A stretch of 64,000 bases of DNA from Styela clava (Eukaryota; Chordata; Ascidiacea; Stolidobranchia; Styelidae): the NCBI RefSeq assembly GCF_964204865.1, contig NC_135252.1, positions 3,596,001-3,660,000 of the forward strand, in the 5' to 3' direction. The notes beneath the pieces are model-generated. The model was not told the DNA's origin and searched no databases. It saw only the letters and a list, made by a program, of their open reading frames with translations. Position numbers and translations under genes: made by a program. This document shows positions 44,588-56,500 of this stretch, piece by piece (positions within the stretch are counted from its first letter, which is position 1; each line of letters opens with the position of its first letter).

Positions 44588-47500
44588 TCAAGATTCCTCG
44601 CTGGAATACTCGGTGGAATGCCATTCAGCTGTTTGCTCATGAACAACGATATCCGGTTCCCCACCTTCCCCTTCTGCCATAGGTTCGGTCACTGTAAATC
44701 AATAGGTTGAAATGGTATTACACATGACTCCATGAGGCTGCAAGACCCACAATAAGGATTCCGACACGAAAATATGACAATGTGGGATTAAAAAGAGAGA
44801 ATAAACCCTTAATGTGTCGCTAACATTTACTGAATGTACAGAAGGATTAGTATTTACTTGCGGGTCATTCAGTTAGACCATTATTTTGAAACTTTTGAAA
44901 GGGTATTTTTCTTTTGCTAACCGTGATGCACTCCACGAGCATATTATCGCAAGTACCAGTAATTCTTAACTTGGGAATGATTAAATACAACTAGAAACAA
45001 TTCTAACGTTTACACACTGGAGTATTAAAACACAATTATCTTAAACAAAACTGCAACATGATTATAATTACCAAATTGTTTTCAACTCAAACAGTAAACC
45101 TTTACCTTGAGATATTACAGTTGATGCAGGAACCATGACAGGCACAGTTTGCATTTGTGTGAAAGCTGTGAGCATTTGAGGCAATTGAGCAGCATCCATA
45201 TGGAATTGCACTGAAATAATAAACATCCTTGTCAAACTTTTTTCAATTTAAAAAATATCAAACTGGATAGCATTCCCAGAGTCTGAAAATTGAAAAGGAT
45301 TTGCTAACAGCAAGGTCGCCAGACTCAGCACTCACCCAGAAGTAAAGGAGATCTATTTCTGAGCAAAGTTATGGTTAAATATTGAAATATAGAGAGTTGC
45401 TGAAACTATATAAAATTATGGTAGTGCAGTGTTCACCAGTGAATTCGGATTGTTGAGAGACTCGAATCAGATCAAGTCAATAAAATCATGTGGTTCCATT
45501 ACATTTGAACCCACGTACATTTGAACCCATGACAATTGCACCTGTATGCTATTGCACCTATGGAATTTTTTTTTGTTTAACGGATAGTTAAACCCATACT
45601 AACCCTAACCCATGGGTTTTAGCACCCGCATATAGATTGAACCCATGGATATACACATGGGTTCAAATGTACGGTCACCAAATCATGTAAACATCACTGT
45701 ATAGTGCAATATAGCCCTTAATAATCCCAAATTTTCATACTACCAATTAATTACTTTATAATAAACACTCCGCAACAGGAAATGCAGCCACAAACAACAA
45801 TACAAAACAACAACGTCGCATTAGTCGGTACACATCTTTCACAGGCCAAGTCTCACGCCCATTCAAATTTCAAAAAAGGTTCACCAAAACGCTGTATTAT
45901 GTTAAAAATATTGAAACGAAATTCCCTGTTATGAAAAAAACGACTAAAAGGAAACTACAAAAAAATTCTCTTCTGGTGACAGCATGTCCCAAAAGAGCTG
46001 ATGTTAAAATTGCTTTGTTAATTAATGACACTTTTATTTTGAGATGAGTTTTGAAAGGCTAAAGTCTATTGATGACAACACTTTACCTGGCTGAAATGTA
46101 TGCATTCCTGGCAAGGACGATACCGGAGTAGTTGTTGTCTGAAAGGTTGACTCAGAATTGACTGGATCTGATATAATAGGACCAACCTTACGTCTGAAGG
46201 TAGACATAGGTGGGACTGATGCAGATCTTGACATTTGTGTCGTGTTGCTCAACCCTTCTGTAATAAGTTTGAACATGAAAAGGGAATAGAGGTTAAGCAT
46301 TGCAAAAAAATATTCAATCTAATCAAAATTTGATGACTTTCACCATTGCGTTTTAAGACGGTACCAAGAAAAACGTCTTCCTTCTTCAAAAACGTGCCTC
46401 CAATACATGCCAGAATATAAAAATGTCTCTTTTGAGTCAAATGGATAGAGTGTATGGAACCGTTTTATGCCGAGTAAAAGGCCACCAAATCTAATAACAT
46501 ATATGATAAATATGAAAAAAAAAACGGAACACTGGTTAAATCACTGACACTGACAAAATACACACTGTTTTACAATGAGCATAATAAAACCAGAACTTCA
46601 ACATATTTCAAGTGTGCTTTGTATCATTATATGTTATTATTCCCATCATACCTGTTATTGCGACTGAACTGATATTTGTTGTTTCACCAACCATCTAAAA
46701 AAATTGGATTTCATATGAATGCTTGGCAATGCCTTGTATTACACAGAGTTAAAAAAAACGAATCACATCATCATCTGTTAAAAAGTTATGAATCTCATCC
46801 CCAAAGTGCTGTTTGTTGCTTACAGGAAAATTTTCGCAACACTTATTCCATCAAATTTTCAATTTTTTGCTTCTTGGGGAGACATTTAACAATGAATGCG
46901 TATAAACTGTGATAACTTGGACAGCTATTTTTAAATTCATCGCATTAAACATGTCACATTTTGACCAGGCTAAATTATGATATATTATATGAAGAATGCT
47001 TATCATCTCTCTCTTGAAACTTCAAACTGGGCGCGATAGTCTAACGGTATAAGTGATAGACTTAAGTAAAATGGCAACACAGGTGTGAAACACCACAACA
47101 ATAATAAATTGGGTATGTAATTATGAACTGAAAAGACTCCGGTTCTTCCAAACTATGCTGATTACCTTCCTCTTGTGCAGAGTTTTGTTCAGAGTAAAAG
47201 GGCATAAAATATGTCATATTGAAAAAATAAAAGTAGTTATTGGCCAACCTGTTGAGGCAACACACATGTGACCATCATTCCTGAAGGAATATGGCTGACT
47301 CCTCCTATAGTTACTTGTTCACCTATGACTGGGATAGCAGAGTTTGTACTGACATTCAGAGGAACAACAAAAGTGGGTTGACCCTGCATTGCTGGTTGAT
47401 ATGTTGGCAAAACTGTGCCGTGACTGATTTTCGTCAAAGTGGATGCCGGGGGTAACGCCTTTTCTGTATAGTTTGATCCTTCTATTATAGTAGTATATTG

Positions 47501-50500
47501 AATATTTTGATATTCAGTTGCAACAGGCATCGAATAGGTGAAATGTTGCGGGCCATGTTGAGATTCAACCGTCGTCAGTGATATAGATGTAGAATGATCA
47601 GGACTTTTCTCTTCAGTTTCATCTGTATTCAAATAAAGCAAGATTGTTTGTGGATACAATACAACAAAATATCAAAGAACTTGGGCAATATGTATTTTGA
47701 ACACTGACTTGATACAAAAGATTACAATACACAACAACAATGTACAGGAAAAGAATTCAATAAAGTTGCCAAAACTTAGAATAAAGTTCAAATCATGAAG
47801 CATAAAGTCTGGAACACATAATACCACAGCAGGTTGAAAACCTTATTTTATAAATATCTTCTTAGCATGAATGAAGCATATATTCTGTGCTTAGGCAATG
47901 AACTCGTATGAATTAATATCTGGTTTAGAGCGCTAAACTTAACTGTGTTGGCATCGCAGGCTACACATGTTGACTTCAAATTCCATGTGTTCTACCTAGG
48001 GTGCAGTAGTTTCAAAAATAGAAACTCCTTACATATAAGTGGGAGCTTGTACAGAGCGCTGCTCTGGAAGAGAGGAGTGATATTGTCGTATATAAAATAT
48101 TTAAACAGATATCGCAATTTTTTATTTTTGACAAAGTGCAATATGGAATTTGCAACTTGATTCAATTAGTTAGTCCACCTTAAATATTTATAATACAAAG
48201 AAATATGAGCCAAACAAAGATGAATGAATTACCGGTTGAAATGATATCAACTTCCTTCGCAATATTATTGATTATATTTTCTTCTTCTGCATTTGCATCT
48301 TCAACAATATTTTTTATTTCGTCTGGATCAGGAACAGGAAAACTGAATGTTGCTGTTACCTTAACCTGGAGTAGAATGTTTGAATTACTTTGCTTTGCCG
48401 ATTTATTCTCCCTTCTCACATAAACTTTTAAATTAGACTGGTAAAATACCAATGAGGTGGAATATTGTTGTTTCCGCAAGTTGATTCAAAATATTATAAA
48501 ATACCACAATTTTGATTATGATAAATTCTCTATAAGATACCGAGATCACAAATTGTGATTATAATATAGTTCTTATTGAACAACAAAAAAATTTGATATA
48601 TACATAAATATAAAGATAGAAAATCAATCATTGGCACAGTTGATTACATATATTCATTATGTGATGAGATAATGTACCGGTAACTCCGAAAATTAAATAA
48701 AATTAAACATTCCAGCAATGAATATATGTCAACACTTACTAATTTGACAAGGTTCAGAAAATTGCCTGAGGCAACAAGTACAAGTATGAGATTCGTAATG
48801 GAAAATCGCTTCAACTGCAACTAGGGCTTGGGAGATGGTTAGAAATTGAAATGGATCCAATCCAACCAAGCCACAGTAGGCTTGTATAGGGTATGAGGAA
48901 AGTATAAATGTGAAAAAAGTATTAGATGGTTAGAAGTCAGCGCCAGCCTCCAAAAGTTCTGGTAGCTCAGGATCCCCCTCATACATTATGGTAAGCCTGG
49001 CTCCTGATCCAACAAACTAACATTGCCTCCACAGTCCCCATGCACGATTGTACCAGTAACTCATAAATTTTCAACTGTATGTTTGTTAGAATTCTACTAA
49101 TGAACAATTAGTTGTAAAAATACTCCTCATCACCATACACATCCATAGCTTTACACTACACAGAGCTACTAACCTTTCGTTTCTTTCTCATTGGTAGAGG
49201 CTTCTTCATTTCGGCAGGAGGTATTCCATTCCTCCATATACCAACTTCATAATCGTTTACTACTAATTTATGTGTTTTTTTCTTGTGCTCTTTTAAACTC
49301 CTGTTCGCTTTATACCTTGCGCCACATAACCCACATATGTAGGGCTTCTCACCTAGTAATATTTTGCAGCATATGATAAAGTAGAACAGTCAAAATATTA
49401 GGCATGCTACGTTATTAAATTTATGTTGCAATAGAAATGTCCATTTAGTAATGATATTTTTTAAATTGAGACTTGCGCTAATAATATAAGAAAAAAAGTC
49501 CACCTATTCCAGAATCGGATTTTTAGTATTTATCCCAGAGAAATAAGAAGGCGGAATAAGAAGGCTTAATTAAGAGGGTGAACAACAACCCGCTCCTGTC
49601 TGAGCAATTAAAGCAATTCGATAAGTGTTATTTCTAAAAAAAATCATCAAAAAAATATATACCTGTATGACTTCTTGTATGTTCAACGAGTTTTGTTTTT
49701 CTTGGAAAACTTTTCCCGCATTGATCACATACATATGGTCTGCTTTTATAATGAATATCAGCAATATGTCTTGATAATCCACATTTATGAGCAAACATCT
49801 TCATGCACAATTCACACTGAAATCTAAGTTTACAATTGATTGTTTGTTATTTGTATTTGTTAATATTTGTAGCAAAAAATGTCACTGCTGTCCGAAACAC
49901 TTTCTATTATGTAAATATTGCATAAAGCGAAAATGATATTTGTGTGTTACAATGCAAAGGCGGTTAAAGCTAAACTTTATAGACCTAACTGTGTTGTAAT
50001 CTCAAGTTTCACATCTTGGGCCAAATCCCCATGCTCACCACTTTACCAGGCGCTCCATAACTATGTGTATCAATATGGAGGTAACTAATTTTGTTCGCAT
50101 ATTTTACATCAAGATGTATAAAGGAACTGAAACCAATGGGCAGGGGGGATATTCACTCGGCAACACAAACAGTCAATATATCATTACATGACAGTGGCTG
50201 CATATACAGAGCCTTGTTGGGAGCGAAAGGCAAAAATAAGCGTCATATAGAGAAATTGGCTAACTCACAAATCCCCAATAGAATGTCTTGTAAAAATACC
50301 AAATTATTACAAAACAATACCTTCGTATTCCAGCATGTTGTAATTCATGTTCTTTTGCATGAATTTTTTGCACAAAACATTTTCCACAAACAGAGCATAT
50401 GTAAGGTCTTTCACCTATGAAACAAATGGAGCATCCATTTAAAAATTTTATTACATTGAAACTTTACAAATTCAGCAAGTTTGGTTGCCTAGTGGTTAGT

Positions 50501-53500
50501 TAAATCGTTCGACTGAACTATGAAGGCGTCACAGAATAAAATCTCCGGCTCAAATCTTATGATCACCACCTCACACAGGATGTATTAAATCGGGTGAGAA
50601 ATGCAAAAAGGAAAGATTCTGTTGTTTTCTATCGCAGCAACTCACCTACACTGGATTCTAGTGTGATTCCAATATAGAAAATTTCCATAAAAACCGGTAT
50701 TACTTGCAAAAATTCAATAGTACAGTGCTGTAATAGACACTTTTAATGTAACGTTTTATCCATACTATAAAGAAATACAGTATGCTTTTTGCACCTAACA
50801 AAACAAACAAATGCGAAGAATCGTTGAAAGTTTGATCTTTGTAAATGAAATCGGGATTCTATACATAGCATTTTCTATGAATGAGATCTTTTACTCCTTA
50901 CCTGTGTGAAGCCTCATATGCATTTTTAAACTGCTCTTATATGGAAATTTCTTCCCACAAAAATCGCAAACAAATAATTCATCACCACTGTGAGTTCGCA
51001 TATGAAGCTGCAATAAACAAGAAGTCAAATGATAAGTAATAAATAGGAATACAAATTTCAAACCAAATTGAGCATCTTGAAAAAATTGTGAGTGTAAAGC
51101 AAATTTAATTCCTAGTATAAATTGAAGACGACTAGAATCTTTTCCGAATAGTAGATTATTCGTTTTTGGCCATTCCTACTTGAAAATTAATATTTTTATA
51201 CTAATAACATGGTGTGATATTTAATACACTATGCAATGTTGCTGTTCAGAATATTACTTGCTGAAGAAATGTTGTCCTGAAGTCCTGAATAGATTATCAT
51301 ATTTTGGCCATGAGTAGCTAGAATAGGCGCTCTAGAAGTATGTATACCAATATGGAGGTAACTAATTTTGTTCGCCTATTTAACATCAAGTTGTGTAAAG
51401 GGACGGAAGCCTATGGGCAGGGGAATATTCACTTGGCTACCACAGACAGTCCTCGAACTCATAATAGAACTAAAATAAGGAAAATCACAATACAATTATG
51501 GCCTAACCCTAACCTGGTACACATACTATGGGATGACTGTTAAAATATACATACAAACTTCCAACACAAGACATACCTGCATCACATATAAACTTGTAAA
51601 TGATTTCTGACACAATGTACATTGTGTTCTCATTTTTTTAACATTGTGAGATGATAAATGTTGAGTCATTTCTTGTTGAGTATGAATAACTTTGTTACAA
51701 ACATGACAATTCTGTCCTTCTCCTGTGTGCCAACGTTGATGACGCTTCAATGCCGATCTTAAACACAAATATCGTATTTGAATTGACAGGTTTTATTTAG
51801 TCATGTATTTCCTGGTTTGTAATACAAGAGTTTCAACACATGAGAGACAGTGTTGGAATTTAAAAAAAAAACATTTGAAAAAAATTACAAAAAAATGGAT
51901 GCTTTTTAAGCAATTTTTCTAACCAAAACAAAATTTAAAGCAAAATTTAGAAACCCAACAACTGGGGTTTCAACACGAAAGAGCAAAACTTAAAAAAATG
52001 AGGCAAACCTATATTTTTGATTTTCAAACTCCTTCAACTTTTTATTAAAATACTTGGTGGATATCGCTTCAAATTTTGATTAAAAAATCAGCCTAGAAAG
52101 AATTTACGTCTTTATCATTTTTTCAAATAAAATTTGTTTATAATTTCAACATTCGTCCCTTTGTCTTGAAACCCCAAGTTCCTAATTTTGATAAATAAAT
52201 TTGCTATAAGAACTTACTTAATTTTTTGACATATTTCAGATAGGATTTACAAATATGATGTAATTGAAAAATGCTAGTTTGGATAATTCAAGTTTAGAAA
52301 TATCGATTTTAATATTAAATACACAAAAAGATTCGTTGAACTTACCGATATTTAAACTTTTGGTTGCAATAAGAACATATCAACTCTTCTCGGTTATGAG
52401 ATCTCATGTGACTCTGTAATGATGACATGATTAGTCAACTGAATATAATGTCAAAAAATTTTGCTAAAACAATAGCCTTCCATGAAAAGTAAGATAGCAG
52501 GTAAGTAGAAAATGGAAAAGCCGCATTATTATCAATTACGCACACCTACCGAAATGAAATTATTTTAAAACAACACAGCACAAGGAAAATAAAAAAAATA
52601 AAACACAAGTCCTATTTGCTACATGCTACATAATAAAAAATTGGTGTATCAGACTTACACTATCAGTTTATTTTACAAATTTCTACACTTTTTAAAACAA
52701 ACTCCATCAACTATAAAAGCATATTAAAGTTTAAACCAGCAGTATTGAATATATACCATCATGTTTTTTGCATTTGAAGTAATTTTGCCACAAAGGTCGC
52801 AAGCTTGGGATTCTGGAGTGATATTTTCTTCAGAATCTTTCTTTTTTCCCTGGTGAAAAATAGTAAGATTGCATCAAATATTTTGTCTTAACAATAAGTT
52901 AACATATTACAAAGTGTACAAACTGGTTGAGTGCACATAAAATTAATGAAGCGGGCTCGCGCTGGTGCATAGATGTCAAACCAATTGAATATCCAAACAG
53001 ATTCAAACTTGATTTTATGAAATATTCGGTTTTAGACATCTATATATGGGATATACTTTTTTCATGACTAGCAAAATAAGCATATGAGCAGTTAGAATTT
53101 TGACACCACACATTGGAGTTACAACGTTCACAGCCAATACTATTTTACATGACTAAACTAAATAAATAGCTCGTGGCAGCGTAAAAATATGGGTAGGTTA
53201 AAATACATTATGTCGCATTTCCAGTTTGGTGAAATTATTTTTTAGGTTAGCTTTAGTATACCTTCTTCCTTTTTGCTTTCATGCCTCTTTTTGTTCTAAC
53301 ATATTCTGAATCATCATCATTGCTCTCATCATCATACTGTAATGAATAATATAATTTTGATCATCATCTCAAAGTAATGACCCTTGACTCCAATTCAAAT
53401 TGTCAGGAAAAATCATAAAAATGTAATTGGCCACTGACATTTCTCAGAGCCATATATATGTTTATCAGTGCGACACAGATGTCAGTAATTTGTGCTTGAT

Positions 53501-56500
53501 TCAAGATTTCAAGTGAACAGTATCAGGGAAACAGCTGGGTGGAGGAAAACCCCACACGGCAAACGTTCTTGAAAACAAAACTTACAGTATAGAAATTTTG
53601 CTGATATTAGTAAATTCAACAATGAATGATTTGCAATTGGCGGTTTAGAACGCGGAGCAATGCAAACACTTTTTGTGAGTAATAAGGAAAGGTTATCTAT
53701 AGCCAATAGATCTGTGAGTTATGATACAAAATAAACTTATATAACATGGAATGACATTTGAGGTCATTTATTCTGTCATACTAGAACTCAATTAAAGAAA
53801 AACTTTAAGTTTTCAACAATAACATACTTCAATATCCTGGTTTTGCTCTAGAATGACAGCACGTTCTTCAACGGGTTCCTGCTGATTTCCAATTGCATCC
53901 TTAAAAAAAGATAGAACAGACTGTAAATTTTTATATTTAAATAATGCATTATTAAAGTCTTCACCTAGAATTAGTGGAAACATTTTGAAAATGACTAACT
54001 CTGAAAGGGTGATATCTGATCATCTAATCCAGGGGTCACCAAACTTATTTGACCGCAGGCCAGGTATGACTCAAACTGTGTTGAAACGGGCCGGACAAAA
54101 ATTTTTGTCAGTATGCAATACAATAAATTCACAAAAGTTGGGAAATCCATTCACTTTATTCAACAATATAAATTCTACATTTCTGAAGATTTGAATCAAA
54201 TTCTTTATCGCAGAACATATATCGATTAAGAACATCATAGCAAAACAAATATACAAGATGTCTAGATCTAGAAAACTATCCCAAGGTTAGCTATTAGCAA
54301 AACATTGCTGTCATGCATAGCCGCATGTAAGCAGTGAGCTACAAAAGTTAATGAGCAGTGCACAAGAGATTACAGTACTATAAGCACAAAATGCACGTTC
54401 GACATTCATTTTAGTACAAGGAACGTACGAAAATGTTGCGTTCCGGTAGAGAATTTCAGCCTATTATATCACAGCTATTTCTAGTATAATTTTGGATTAC
54501 TGCAATTACACTACAACTCCTAAGAAGGCAAAATGATGATTGACTCATTTGATTCATACTTAAACAACAAAACCAAAAACTAACGAATCGCATACAAAAT
54601 CGCAAAAACGAGGTATTGTTTACAAATACAACTGAAAATCTATCTTTGAATGTGAAAAGGCTTGTTACGTCACTTTTTGCATCTTGCTGATTAGACAATG
54701 TTACGAAATAAACAAGAAAGTCGATTCTCGAAACATCTCCTGGAAACAAAATTTCGGACAAATTCCTGTTCATGTTATTGCGGGCCAGATGAAAGGACTC
54801 CGGATCCGGCTTGCAGGCCGTAGTTTGGTGACCTCTGATCTAATCTAACATTCAAATAATTTGAGAATAGTCTAGAACAGGGGTGTGCAACCTTTAATAT
54901 AGGCAGGGCCAGATACAAAGAACTGAGTCAAACGTGGGCCACACCTTTATTTAACATAGGCTCTCTAGTAGTTGCAGGCACAAAAAATTTGGTTATTGAC
55001 CTTGTGCGTTGTTCGCTTCGCATAAGCTTTGTAACGCAAAGTGATTGGAATTACTCGCACATACTAGATTACCGTATTTATTCGATTATAACGCGCAAAA
55101 TTTTGAACTGAATTTTAGGCAAAAATCAATGCTGCGCGTTATACATGAGGTCTGAGAAATACGGTATTGAAAATGTGGTTTTAAACATCTGAAACGTGCG
55201 TGCGCTCGCGCATGCACATTCCAATGCAGGACTATTTCGTGCAAGCACACGCACATGCGACAGCTCAGCGTGCGTTTAACATTCGTGCAAGCGTTCGATT
55301 TTGTGCAAGCACACGCACATGCGACAGCTCAGCATGCGTTTGACATTCCCGCTGCGTTGAGAATATTTATTTGCCATTATCGTACTGTACTGTAGATACC
55401 CATTATATATTACCCATTATCTATTATGGCAAGACAAAAACGTTCTGCATATAGGGCTGCATTCAAACTGGAGGTTGTTGATTATGCGGAAAATCTCATG
55501 GAAATAGAAAAGCTTCTAGAGAATTCAATGTACCAGAGACAAATGTCAGAGATTGGAGAAAGCAGAAAGTTGTTCTAAAAGATATGAACAAAACAAAGAA
55601 AGCGCGGCGAGGGAGACAAGCCCGGTACCCAGAGTTGGAGAAGGAGCTTTATGATTGGATAGTTGATCAAAGATCTAGTGGGTACATCGTCACTTCGCTC
55701 CATATTAGACTCCGTGCACAAAAGATTTGCAAAGATTCAACCTTTAAAGCATCTAATGGTTGGGCACAAAAGTTTATGAGAAGGCATGGACTTGCACTAC
55801 GCCAGAAAACAAAAATTGCACAAAAGTTGCCTCAAGATTTAGAAGAAGAGTTTTGAATTACTGTGTGCTTTTGATAAATTTTTGTTCATGCTGTGAGTTG
55901 TTACCTTATGTGCTTACCAGTAGTTAGTAGAGAAAAAATAAAAAAAGAATTTTATACCAATTTTCATTCAAAATTTAAAGGTGCGCGTTATACACGAGTG
56001 CGCGTTATAATTGAATAAATACGGTAAATTTAAAAATTCACCGCAGGTTGCACACCCCTGGTCTAGAACACCAGTTTTTAAACCACCTGTTTGATTTGAC
56101 TGGCTGCGATCAGAATGTCTTGCACCCTCCTGGCTCGATGTGAACAAATATACAATGAACAACTCAGAAAATATTCAAGTAAGATTGACTACTAGATTAC
56201 ATATAGAAAGCAAGATAAAGTGCTTACATTAGAGTATCCAGTACCAGTGATTGTATATTCTTGAATCACTCCGCTACTATTCAATTCTTGTGAATTCTCA
56301 GTATTATGCTGTTAAATGTAAATATTGTAATGAAGTAGAAAACGAACAGGATGATTATCAAACTCACTCATTTTTATGCTTACCCCAACCATTCCAATTC
56401 CATCATTAGTCACAGGTTCTAATATCTGGTATTCCATTGCAACTTCTTCTTCAGAAACTAAATTCAAATTACTCACAATGGAGTCATCTCTTATTTCTGG

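Larger units (their letters stand above)
54878..56060. mobile_element. hAT element (CAGGGGTGTGCAACC ends) hosting a pogo-like element
   Basis: The ends CAGGGGTGTGCAACCTTTAA and the inverse of CAGGGGTGTGCAACCTGCGG are inverted repeats, and GTCTAGAA is duplicated exactly (54870-54877 and 56061-56068). Same family as 40285-43950. Removing the pogo-like insert (55072-56024) leaves about 230 bp, a short MITE-sized hAT. Confidence 0.9.

Noticed and set aside
6207..45679. Regularly recurring ACATTTGAACCCA motifs as a CRISPR-like array
   Set aside because: The motifs are subterminal repeats of dispersed MITE copies with TSDs in a eukaryotic genome, not an array with spacers.
55584..55856. 90-residue HTH protein as a stand-alone host gene
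   Set aside because: It sits between pogo-type TIRs with TA target sites, and its upstream half is in another frame, so it is a transposase remnant; domestication cannot be claimed from sequence alone.
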